DNA of 64,000 nt from an uncultured Niabella sp. (GTDB taxonomy: Bacteria > Bacteroidota > Bacteroidia > Chitinophagales > Chitinophagaceae): assembly GCA_934486785.1 (NCBI GenBank), contig CAKSQK010000002.1:186001-250000 (forward strand), in the 5' to 3' direction. A program made the translations under genes and the position numbers. The notes beneath the pieces were generated by a model. The model was not told the DNA's origin and did not search any database. It was given only the letters and a program-made list of their open reading frames with translations. Of the stretch, positions 54,738-62,759 are shown one piece after another; within the stretch, counting starts at the first letter, position 1, and each line of letters opens with the position of its first letter.

Positions 54738-55745
54738 TTAACCCGTAGACGCCCTGGGATATAGTTCTGATTTCAGCACAATATTGCCCGGCTTGAAATA
54801 ACGCGGCTTTTCTATAGCGCTGATCAGTTCAGATGCTGCTTTTTCTCCAATTTTAAAAGCAGGCTGTGTAACGGTGGTTAAAGACGGGTTTAACAGGCCG
54901 GCAGTGCGCAGATTGCTGAATGTGATGAGCTTTAAATCATTGGGAATGCTGATGCCAAGCTCCCGGCAAACTTCATATGCAATAAGGGTGTAAGACTCCA
55001 CGGCGGTAAAAAGCCCGTCAGGCCGGTTTTTATCTTTCAACAGGTTTTTAATGGTTTCATAATCTTCTGCATAGTCATCACTGCATTTTACCACATGCTG
55101 CGGATAAAATTCCATGTTGTGTTTTTGTAAGGCATCGCGGTAGCCGTTCAAGCGAAGCTGCCCGATGGAAAGCTTGTTGGATATACGGCAGTGCGCAATC
55201 TTTTTACAACCAGCCCTGATCAAATGCTCTGTAGCCTCAAAGGCGCTTTCATAATCATTGGTGCTTACAGTTGAACAGTTCAGCCCGGTATTTACCCTGT
55301 CAAAAAAAACCACCGGCATGCCCGTGGAAACAATCTGCCTGATGTGATCCATATCATTGGTTTCCCGTGTCAGCGAGATCAGCATGCCGTCAACCCTTCC
55401 GCTGGCAAAGTTTTTCACCAGTTCTTTTTCGTATTCGTATTTTTCGTGGCTTAAATAGATCAGCACATGATACCTTTTTGCCTGGGCTACTTCCTGTATA
55501 CCATCAATGGCTGATACAAAAAAGTTATTGGCAATACGCGGAACGATAACAGCAATGGTTTTACTCTTGGCTCTGCGCAAGCTACTGGCATACACATTAG
55601 GCTGATAATTATAGGCTTTTGCAATTTTCTTTACCCTTTCTTTAGTCTCGTCACTTATTTCATAGCTGTCGCGCAAGGCTTTAGATACAGTGCTGATGGA
55701 AAGCCCCAGAATAGACGAGAGTTTCTTTAAATTAACAGAATCCAT
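54738..55745 (-). CDS. LacI-family transcriptional regulator
   Basis: 335 residues. The N-terminal DNA-binding domain (about 5-60) has the helix-turn-helix LSSILGLSISTVSKALRD and the hinge helix region NVYASSLRRAKS. The periplasmic-binding-like domain begins TIAVIVPRIANNFFVSAIDGI. Sugar-responsive regulation is the usual role. It converges with metZ (7 nt apart) and no transport or catabolic gene adjoins it. The polysaccharide-degradation genes lie 4-8 kb away, so it might control a distant locus. It may also regulate itself. Confidence 0.92.
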   Translation of the reverse strand: MDSVNLKKLSSILGLSISTVSKALRDSYEISDETKERVKKIAKAYNYQPNVYASSLRRAKSKTIAVIVPRIANNFFVSAIDGIQEVAQAKRYHVLIYLSHEKYEYEKELVKNFASGRVDGMLISLTRETNDMDHIRQIVSTGMPVVFFDRVNTGLNCSTVSTNDYESAFEATEHLIRAGCKKIAHCRISNKLSIGQLRLNGYRDALQKHNMEFYPQHVVKCSDDYAEDYETIKNLLKDKNRPDGLFTAVESYTLIAYEVCRELGISIPNDLKLITFSNLRTAGLLNPSLTTVTQPAFKIGEKAASELISAIEKPRYFKPGNIVLKSELYPRASTG

Positions 55746-56119
55746 GACATGTATTTGTAGCTATGCAATGATTTTAGCGAGAGCAACAAAATCTTTACGA
55801 ATATAACAACATTTACAGGATTTTTTTACATAGCAACATATTGGGTTTGTTACTTCCAAAAACTCATTATGCACCTAATCGCCCGGGTTTCGTTTTTGAT
55901 TTGCGAAATCGCTTTCTATGCACGAACAGAACTCATTTCTGAACGATTTGACTGCCTCCCAAGAACGATCAAGCAGTTTGCGCCTCCCTTTACTGGTTTT
56001 TAAAGCACCATCTTCGCTCAATGGATGCCGAAAATAATTTCCGCCCTGGCTACACTGATGGTGGTTTAATGCCAATGGTTATATGGCATTTTTGGAATGG
56101 TAAGCAGTGACTATCGTTA
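55746..56119. other. 374-nt intergenic stretch, nothing assigned
   Basis: The part near 55746-55860 is AT-rich and probably holds the LacI-family gene's promoter. The part at 55870-56080 contains a 66-codon minus-strand frame with Arg, Lys and Ser bias and no recognisable motif. It may be a remnant of a decayed gene or noncoding sequence. No tRNA, terminator or repeat was seen. Confidence 0.4.
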
Positions 56120-56899
56120 CTATTCATTGATCATTTTCTTAAGCTGCACTGGGCCATCGCTCTGGGCTTTCTTTTTACCCTGCCTTAAGATGAGGAACTG
56201 AACCATCATAGAGAATCCCATGGCAAAATAAATATTGCTCTTCGCTATTGGCATGTCCACACCTTCTGCCAAAAGTGAAACCCCTATCAGAATTAAAAAC
56301 GACAGCGCGAGTATTTTCACACTGGGGTGACGGTTTACAAAATTACCTACGGGGTTTACCGCCACGATCATAAATATCATGGAAATGATCACAGCAGCGA
56401 TCATGATCTCGATATGATCGGCCATACCAATGGCTGTAATAACAGAGTCTAATCCAAACACAAGGTCGAGTATGCCTATTTGTATAATAGTTGCAGTAAA
56501 AGAAAGTGGTTTTATTATTTTCTGATTGTGTTCGCCTTCAAGACTGCCGTAAATCTCGTGCACGCTTTTATAGAGCAAAAATAAACCTCCGAGAATGAGT
56601 ATCAGGTCTCTGCCAGAAATGGCCAGCTTGTCGGCCCATTCGCCTGTTAAACCGAACCACTGCCCTATGTTGAACAAAGGCGCGGTCAGCGTCATTACCC
56701 AGGTGAGTGAGAACAGCAGAATGATCCTGATGACTAATGCAAACGAGATACCCAATATCCTGGCCCGTTTTTGCTGGTGCACAGGCAACTTGCCTGTAAG
56801 TATTGAAATGAAAATTATGTTATCAATACCTAAGATAATTTCCATTACTACAAGGGTTAAAAAAGATGCCCATGCTTCGGGACTACTAATCCATTCCAT
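56120..56899 (-). CDS. TerC-family integral membrane protein
   Basis: 259 residues with about seven membrane segments. The family signature is ILGIDNIIFISI with acidic residues inside the membrane (VVMEIILGIDN), then GLDSVITAIGM. TerC-type proteins are proposed to move or bind metal ions, for example in manganese homeostasis or tellurite resistance. No tellurite cluster is nearby, so a metal-export role is the safer guess. It follows the short alpha/beta hydrolase gene in the same direction by 21 nt and may be co-transcribed with it. Confidence 0.92.
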   Translation of the reverse strand: MEWISSPEAWASFLTLVVMEIILGIDNIIFISILTGKLPVHQQKRARILGISFALVIRIILLFSLTWVMTLTAPLFNIGQWFGLTGEWADKLAISGRDLILILGGLFLLYKSVHEIYGSLEGEHNQKIIKPLSFTATIIQIGILDLVFGLDSVITAIGMADHIEIMIAAVIISMIFMIVAVNPVGNFVNRHPSVKILALSFLILIGVSLLAEGVDMPIAKSNIYFAMGFSMMVQFLILRQGKKKAQSDGPVQLKKMINE

Positions 56900-56920
56900 G
56901 TTTTATAAATTTGATTGAGA

Positions 56921-57658
56921 TTATTTGATTGATTTGTCTGCAAGAAAACTTTTAAGAGGTCCAATAAATCTGTCGAAAACTTCAATATGAGGCATATGCC
57001 CTACATTTTCCAACTCCACCAGAACTGAGCCGGGAATTTTACGCTGAGTTTTCTTTCCTAACTCGTTGTATAAGCCCGTTGCTTTCAATTCATTTTGATA
57101 GTTGGCGCTGACAGGTGTGTATGGCACTACAACTTTATAATCCTCCAACCCAATGGGATTCTCCAGCACCAGCTTTTCTGTAATGTCAGGATACATTAAT
57201 GCAAACCTTGTGGCCAGCATGCCCCCCATGGAATGGCCTACTATCGTTGCTTTTTTTATTCTTAAAGTATCTAAAACCGCTTTTGTATTGGCAGCAAGCT
57301 GATGAAAACTGTATTGAAAACTTTCAGGCTTTGATGATTTTCCAAAGCCGATTTGGTCAGGAACGATCACACGGTAACCCTCTTTTATTAGAGCTTCTAT
57401 GGTGGTTCTCCAATATGCGCCGTTGAAGTTTTTACCATGCAGCAGCACTACATTTTTACCATTGTAAGAAGTGGGCTGAACATCCATATAAGCCATTTGC
57501 AAAGTTTGCCCCTGTATGTGCAAAGGCAAAAAAGAAACGGAATAAGGATAAACATAATCTTTGAGCTGAGGATCTAATGCACGCAGTGAACTGCTTTGAG
57601 GATAACCACTAAAAGTGATGAGCGTGGTTAGCATTAAGACTGCAACTTTTTTGAACAT
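56921..57658 (-). CDS. alpha/beta hydrolase, exported, internally shortened
   Basis: 245 residues from ATG 57658, with a signal peptide ending near SGYPQ. The hydrolase core is clear: VVLLHGKNFNG, nucleophile Ser143 in GHSMGG, and His221 in ENVGHMPH. Compared with my recollection of this group (about 330 residues), roughly 85 residues are missing between YQNELKAT (187-194) and YNELGKK (197-202). The missing stretch should include the cap end and the strand bearing the catalytic acid. Flanking family segments are both intact, so the gap is an in-frame deletion and not a frameshift. Activity is therefore doubtful. Confidence 0.82.
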   Translation of the reverse strand: MFKKVAVLMLTTLITFSGYPQSSSLRALDPQLKDYVYPYSVSFLPLHIQGQTLQMAYMDVQPTSYNGKNVVLLHGKNFNGAYWRTTIEALIKEGYRVIVPDQIGFGKSSKPESFQYSFHQLAANTKAVLDTLRIKKATIVGHSMGGMLATRFALMYPDITEKLVLENPIGLEDYKVVVPYTPVSANYQNELKATGLYNELGKKTQRKIPGSVLVELENVGHMPHIEVFDRFIGPLKSFLADKSIK

Positions 57659-57742
57659 CCTTTGTACTTCTATTTTGTTTTGTTTGGTAAAAATATCGGA
57701 ATTAATGGAAAATTTTACCAATTATCATGCCGCGTTAAAAAT

Positions 57743-57769
57743 AAAAAAAGCAGCCTGGTATCAGACTGC
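57743..57769 (-). terminator. intrinsic terminator of yceI-like gene
   Basis: Minus strand stem GCAG-T-CTG / CAG-G-CTGC with a 4-nt loop, followed by seven Ts. Confidence 0.82.
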
Positions 57770-57797
57770 CTTAAATATTTTTTGTATGGTTAACAAA

Positions 57798-58373
57798 TTA
57801 TTTAGCTTTTGCAAACTGCAGGTAAATTTTTATATCCACATCTTTTGCAATGCCCATACCCGTGGGATCGTAGTTTACGTTATAATCAAGTCTGTTCAGG
57901 TTTAAGAAAGCTGAAAAACCGATCTTTTCATTACCCTGCTGATCTTTGGTTGTACCGCCATATACCACGCTTAGAGTAACGGGTTTAGTTACGTCTTTAA
58001 TAGTCATGTTACCTTTCAGCTCATAGTTATTGCCTTTTATTTTTTTGAACGATGTTCCCACGAATGTCATATTGGGATATTTTTCCACCTCAAAAAAATC
58101 TGCACTGCGTAAGTGATTGTCCCTGGGTTCTACAGAAGTATTTATACTTTTTACATCTACAGTAAAATTTATTTTGGCATCAATAAAATCTGCTTTTGAA
58201 GCAACCATGCTGCCGTCAAATTTTTCAAACTTACCTGGCACAAAACTGATTCCAGAATGTTTGATGGTGAAATTAATGGAACTGTGGAATGGGTCCACCT
58301 TCCAGGTGGTTTGTGCAAATATGCTTACAGTTGCAAATAATGTAACAAGCGATAGTAATAATGTTTTTTTCAT
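57798..58373 (-). CDS. YceI-family periplasmic lipid-binding protein
   Basis: 191 residues with a signal peptide ending near SIFAQ. The mature part is a lipocalin-like YceI domain: TWKVDPFHSSINFTIKHSGIS at its start, DNHLRSADFFEVEKYPNMTFVGTS in the middle, and a beta-rich end with GFSAFLNLNRLDYNV. YceI proteins bind isoprenoids or other amphiphiles in the periplasm. It ends at a terminator and begins directly after leader copy A. Confidence 0.95.
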   Translation of the reverse strand: MKKTLLLSLVTLFATVSIFAQTTWKVDPFHSSINFTIKHSGISFVPGKFEKFDGSMVASKADFIDAKINFTVDVKSINTSVEPRDNHLRSADFFEVEKYPNMTFVGTSFKKIKGNNYELKGNMTIKDVTKPVTLSVVYGGTTKDQQGNEKIGFSAFLNLNRLDYNVNYDPTGMGIAKDVDIKIYLQFAKAK

Positions 58374-58495
58374 GTGTATCTTTTTTAGTGCGCCGCTTTC
58401 CGGCTGTTAATTAATGTTACATGGAATTCGCCAAAATACTTGTTCCTGGTGGCGTGAAGCATTCTAAGGCTCATTTCATGCTGATTTGTTTTTGT
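58374..58495 (-). promoter_or_regulatory. repeated leader element, copy A
   Basis: Shares with copy B the 3' half: CATTAA, AACAG, a GCCG/CGGC hairpin (58392-58395 / 58401-58404, 5-nt loop) and a following ACTAAAAAA that ends in ACAC before the start codon. Upstream it shares the AGCC and TGGCG segments, although the main stem is degenerate. It includes ATG-AAA-TGA (58479-58471) on the minus strand. Confidence 0.6.
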
Positions 58496-58566
58496 TAATA
58501 ATAGCACGAAATTACCATCAAATTGCATCGTAGCCATTGACATAGGTTAATTAATGTTTAAACACA

Positions 58567-60426
58567 CTATTGCCATTGGGCTAAAGGAATCACCTTTTCA
58601 TCAGCAGTCTTGCCCTGCGGTAGCAGGTGCACCATAAAAGTGGAGGATGTGTTGGCCTGAAGTTGTGCTTCAAACCCTACAATAATGGTTCCGGGGTTGG
58701 CTGCATCATAACTGGTTGTGGGTGTCGTACTCCATGTTTTAATTGTAACTGGCAAAGAAGAATGCACCTTTATCAAAAGTTCTTTTCCATCCTTTTTAAG
58801 CTGTATCTCGCTGTTAGAAACAATTTTTACATCTGCCGGAGTCACCATGCTCCACCGCAGTAATACCGGTTTGCCGCCCGTTTCAATTTCATCCTGTACT
58901 ACCACATATTGTTTATCGCGTATGCCAACACCTCTAACGGCTTTTTTCACTTCGTTTCCAAAAACAGCGGTCATATTGCTTTGTGCAAACATAAACCGGG
59001 GACTGTACGAGTGCCTATCAATTTCAGCCCTGCCATTCACCCGGTGCAAACTGTCATTGATCGTAAGTGTATTGTGCGATGTATTGATGTAACGAAAAAT
59101 GGTCCATCGCTGCGCATACTGATCTTTACCAAAGATTCTCATGCCTTTTGCTTCAAGCGATTCATAATTCTGCATGCCAAAATCCATCGCCCAGCGCACA
59201 CAGTTTGCTTCCATTATAAAAGAACCTGCATCCATATGCGCATGGTTTACGTTGGCTGCCCCGGCCTTAAAGCCGAGGTAAATAGCGTTGTCATACACCC
59301 ACGAAGTACGCATCATGGCAACAGGGCTCAGCCCGTTGCCCGTCCACATAAGTTGCTGCGGTGCTGCTGCACGATAGCGGGCAATATCTTTTCCCCATAT
59401 CAGCAGCATGGGTAAAAACCTGCTGCCAGCCAATTCGGCCTGAGGCTCGCTTTTTATATATGCCAGTTCGTTTGTAAGAATTTGGGCGTTGTGGTTTTTT
59501 GCAGCAAACCAGAAAACCGCTGTATTAAAAGTTTTCTTTGTTCCGTTATCGGCATAATTAAATGCGTGGCCGGAAGGGCTAATCACGTGTAGCATATAAT
59601 TAGCCGAATTCATAAAACCTTTGATGCGCGTAAGGCCAAAATCTGTTTTATAAATTTTTTCCAGGGCGCTTAAAAATAAAACGTTGTAAGATGTGCCGTA
59701 CTCCCAGTATCCTGAACCTTCGGGGTAAGCGCCATCGGGGCCGTATTCTTTCATGGCAATTTTGATGCTTTCTATAGCCCTGTTGATGATGCTATTGGCC
59801 AGTTCCGGATCATCTTCATAAATGGCCAGCGCACCCAGCGTCATCCCGGCATTGCATACCTGGTTCCAATTATTATCAGACCTCAGCCAACCGTTGTGCC
59901 GACTTATGAGCGATGGCTTCAATCCTTTTTCAATGATCGCGGTTCTGATTTCGCCCGCTGTTGCAGGCGGCAGCAAATGATGCAGCCAGTCGTACCCTAT
60001 TGCCATAGCAGTTGTCATTTCTGCAACGTCCAGAAAATGCGAAGGGTTCCAGTCGCTGAACTTTGCAATATTGCTCATCTCTGCTACCGCCATGTTTGAA
60101 AATCTTTTGTCGCCACTCACCCTGTAGGTGTAAGAAAGATATAATATCCTTCTAATAGCCTCTCTTGAAACACTCAGCAACCTTCTGCCGATTTGTTTTC
60201 TTTCCAGCAGCGGTAATGCCAGCATATTCTCTGCTTCTTTGTGAATGGCTTCCACCACTTTTTTATAATGAACATTTACAGTTGATGCCTGCTTTACTGC
60301 GGCTTCATCCTGGCTGAATAAAAATAAGCGCGGATGTTGTTGTATGGGCATATGATGAACCTGGGAGAAAACAAAATTGCAACAGTAAAAAATCATACAG
60401 GCAATCAGTAAGCATTTTAGTTTCAT
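58567..60426 (-). CDS. heparinase II/III-family polysaccharide lyase
   Basis: 619 residues with a signal peptide ending near FVFSQ. The N-terminal alpha/alpha toroid (about 40-350) has DNNWNQVCNAGM and YPEGSGYWEYGTSYNV with the probable catalytic Tyr. The beta-sandwich half starts with VNHAHMDAGSFI, holding a probable catalytic His and Zn-site residues, followed by HNTLTIND. These lyases cleave acidic polysaccharides such as heparin-like, alginate or related uronate glycans; the exact one cannot be read. The GH88 gene, which processes the lyase's unsaturated products, is divergent 238 nt away. It has leader copy B. Confidence 0.9.
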   Translation of the reverse strand: MKLKCLLIACMIFYCCNFVFSQVHHMPIQQHPRLFLFSQDEAAVKQASTVNVHYKKVVEAIHKEAENMLALPLLERKQIGRRLLSVSREAIRRILYLSYTYRVSGDKRFSNMAVAEMSNIAKFSDWNPSHFLDVAEMTTAMAIGYDWLHHLLPPATAGEIRTAIIEKGLKPSLISRHNGWLRSDNNWNQVCNAGMTLGALAIYEDDPELANSIINRAIESIKIAMKEYGPDGAYPEGSGYWEYGTSYNVLFLSALEKIYKTDFGLTRIKGFMNSANYMLHVISPSGHAFNYADNGTKKTFNTAVFWFAAKNHNAQILTNELAYIKSEPQAELAGSRFLPMLLIWGKDIARYRAAAPQQLMWTGNGLSPVAMMRTSWVYDNAIYLGFKAGAANVNHAHMDAGSFIMEANCVRWAMDFGMQNYESLEAKGMRIFGKDQYAQRWTIFRYINTSHNTLTINDSLHRVNGRAEIDRHSYSPRFMFAQSNMTAVFGNEVKKAVRGVGIRDKQYVVVQDEIETGGKPVLLRWSMVTPADVKIVSNSEIQLKKDGKELLIKVHSSLPVTIKTWSTTPTTSYDAANPGTIIVGFEAQLQANTSSTFMVHLLPQGKTADEKVIPLAQWQ

Positions 60427-60530
60427 GTGTTATTTTTTAGTACGCCGGTATGCGGCTGTTTTTTAATGATCACATCGAATACGCCATATACTCCAGTCGG
60501 TATGCAATTTTGCTTATGGCTATTTATACA
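60427..60530 (-). promoter_or_regulatory. repeated leader element, copy B
   Basis: Contains the stem pair gccata (60483-60488) / tatggc (60515-60520) with a 26-nt spacer identical in length to copy C. The outer AATA and TATT can extend the stem. The GCCG/CGGC hairpin (60444-60447 / 60453-60456) lies 17 nt before the start codon, close to its place in copy A (18 nt). Confidence 0.6.
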
Positions 60531-60664
60531 AAAATTGATGGCTAAAAATAATACTATTACACGAGGTTTTTGATCAATCGAAAACGTTATAGCAAATAAT
60601 ATAAGGAATGTATTTGTTGTTTTCAGAATATTCATTCATATTTAGACAAATAAAACCACTTGTT

Positions 60665-61843
60665 ATGAAACTGATGAGCTATAGCGTTGTGTTTGCCTTA
60701 TTGCTGGCATCCTGTTCTTCTTCCAGTAAAATATCCCGCAAGGTGATTGGCAATCATGAAAAATTTGCTGCCGAACAATACAAAATACTTATGAAGAACA
60801 CCCCGGCTTATGAAATGCCTGTTAATTATGATCCTGCAAAAGATCAGTTTGTATCGGGCAAAACAGAAAGGTGGACCAGCGGTTTCTACCCAGGCTCGTT
60901 ATGGCTGATCTATAAAGCCACGAATGATCCTGTGATAAGGCAGGAAGCGGAAAACAGGTTAAAGCTCCAGGAAAACATTAAATATTTTACCGGCAATCAT
61001 GATATTGGCTTTATGATATTCTGCAGCTTTGGTACGGCTTACGACATTACAAAAAATCCTGAATACAAAGATGTGATCCTGACGGCTGCTGAAAGCGCCA
61101 CCAAGCGCTATAACCCTGCCATGAGGTCTATTCAATCCTGGAACAAAAGCCGCAGGTACAGCGCGCCTGTAATTATTGATAACATGATGAATCTTGAATT
61201 GCTGGAATGGGCTGCCCAGAACGGTGGAGATCAAAAATATGCAGACATTGCAAGAACACATGCCAATACCACGCTCAAAAATCATTTCAGAAATGATAAC
61301 AGCAGTTACCATGTGGTAGATTACAACCCTGAAACAGGCGCTGTGTTAAAGAAAGTAACGCACCAGGGCTATGCCGATGAAAGCGCGTGGGCACGCGGCC
61401 AGTCGTGGGGACTGTATGGTTATACCATGATGTATCGTTTTACAAAAGATAAAAGATATCTTGACCAGGCACATAAGATAGCGGCATATCTGCTGAACCA
61501 CCCGAACCTGCCTGCAGATAAAATTCCTTACTGGGATTATAATGCTCCTGATATTCCCAATGCAAAACGTGATGCATCTGCCGGGGCAATTATGGCTTCA
61601 GCGCTGTTGGAGCTGGCGCAATACAGCCAGGGGCGCTTAAAGAAAAAATACATTGCTGATGCCACTACCATGATCGAGGCACTGGGAACAACTTACCGCT
61701 CTGCACCCGGAGCCAATAAAGGCTTTATTTTAAAAAACAGCGTTGGCAATTTGCCAGGCAATTCGGAAATAGATGTATCGCTTACCTATGCCGATTACTA
61801 TTACCTTGAGGCTTTGGACAGGTATAAAAGATGGGTTTTATAA
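60665..61843 (+). CDS. GH88-family unsaturated glucuronyl hydrolase, lipoprotein
   Basis: 392 residues from ATG 60665, with lipobox LLASC (Cys17). The alpha/alpha barrel motifs are RWTSGFYPGSLW, NHDIGFM (likely catalytic Asp), PVIIDNMMNLELL (second Asp) and DESAWARGQSWGLYGY. GH88 enzymes hydrolyse the 4,5-unsaturated uronic acid that polysaccharide lyases leave at chain ends, which fits the divergent lyase gene. The lipid anchor suggests action in the periplasm or on the surface. It converges with the nucleoside hydrolase gene, 11 nt away. Confidence 0.93.
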   Translation: MKLMSYSVVFALLLASCSSSSKISRKVIGNHEKFAAEQYKILMKNTPAYEMPVNYDPAKDQFVSGKTERWTSGFYPGSLWLIYKATNDPVIRQEAENRLKLQENIKYFTGNHDIGFMIFCSFGTAYDITKNPEYKDVILTAAESATKRYNPAMRSIQSWNKSRRYSAPVIIDNMMNLELLEWAAQNGGDQKYADIARTHANTTLKNHFRNDNSSYHVVDYNPETGAVLKKVTHQGYADESAWARGQSWGLYGYTMMYRFTKDKRYLDQAHKIAAYLLNHPNLPADKIPYWDYNAPDIPNAKRDASAGAIMASALLELAQYSQGRLKKKYIADATTMIEALGTTYRSAPGANKGFILKNSVGNLPGNSEIDVSLTYADYYYLEALDRYKRWVL

Positions 61844-61854
61844 TCTCAGGCTGA

Positions 61855-62748
61855 TCATCCTCCAAATATCCGGGCAATGCAGTCATAAATGATACCTGCA
61901 GCAACATCCTGCCTGAGCACAGCATGCGTAATGCCGTTGCGATTAAAAACATGGAAAAGGCCGGGGTGAGCAAGGTATAACGGTACCAGGTCGTCCCAAA
62001 GCTGCGAATGGCCCTCCTGTATCTTTTCCTTTACAGCCGGGTTTTCCAAAACGTCTGTGATCCTTTTTGCATAAACGTTGTTCAACTGTTTTAGCCGGGC
62101 TACATATGTTGCACCTGCGGTTAGTTGCCCCGGCTCTTTTGAAACGATCACCAGCGGGATTTTCATGTTCCTGATCTCATTGTAAGCCGTGGTATCTAAA
62201 AGATAATTAAACTGTGTATGCAAATCAGGCTCATTGTACCAAACAATCTGCGCTATCTTACCATGATCGTGCTTTGTATTTTTAAGCCACTGCGAGTAGG
62301 TATTAAGCGAGCCCAGCGCTAACAGGGTTACAGGCTCTTTGCTGCGGCCAACACCCTCTTCAAGTATTTGCAGCGCATCTTTCATCATTAGCGTTCCGGC
62401 AGCATCAGCCCAGGCAATATTTTGTGCAAAGCTGCTCCACGCAGGAAGTTTTGCCGCAATACTTTTGCCCCTGCCTACAGGAATTTCTTCCTGGCGATAA
62501 AAAGAAAGAAGCGAGCTAACTTTTTGAAAACTGCCGCCGGCCGGTAAAGTTCCCTGTGAACAGGTAATACCCGAAACGATAAAATCTTTGCCTGCGAGCA
62601 ACATATTGATTGCCCTGAAATCATCCAGGGCACCGTCTGTATCTATAAAAATACGATGAGCAGGCTTGCCGTTACCGGCCAACGCGCTTAATTGAAAGCA
62701 GCAAATAAAAACAACAATGCAGCAAATGCTTCTCATCATAGAATGCAT
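61855..62748 (-). CDS. exported nucleoside hydrolase
   Basis: 297 residues with an N-terminal signal peptide (MMRSICCIVVFICCFQLSALA). The nucleoside hydrolase motif is DTDGALDDFRA, providing Ca2+-binding aspartates, with LLALGSLNT in the middle and WDDLVPLYLAHP near the end holding the C-terminal Asp. It would release bases from nucleosides or split a related ribosyl or N-glycosidic bond outside the cytoplasm. It starts 11 nt after the TonB receptor gene ends, so the two form an operon that may import the products. Confidence 0.88.
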   Translation of the reverse strand: MHSMMRSICCIVVFICCFQLSALAGNGKPAHRIFIDTDGALDDFRAINMLLAGKDFIVSGITCSQGTLPAGGSFQKVSSLLSFYRQEEIPVGRGKSIAAKLPAWSSFAQNIAWADAAGTLMMKDALQILEEGVGRSKEPVTLLALGSLNTYSQWLKNTKHDHGKIAQIVWYNEPDLHTQFNYLLDTTAYNEIRNMKIPLVIVSKEPGQLTAGATYVARLKQLNNVYAKRITDVLENPAVKEKIQEGHSQLWDDLVPLYLAHPGLFHVFNRNGITHAVLRQDVAAGIIYDCIARIFGG

Positions 62749-62759
62749 AACAGGCTTAG

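Noticed and set aside
55875..56075. 66-codon minus-strand frame in the LacI-TerC gap, considered as a transposase fragment
   Set aside because: No recognisable motif, no inverted repeats or target duplication seen; left as unassigned intergenic sequence.
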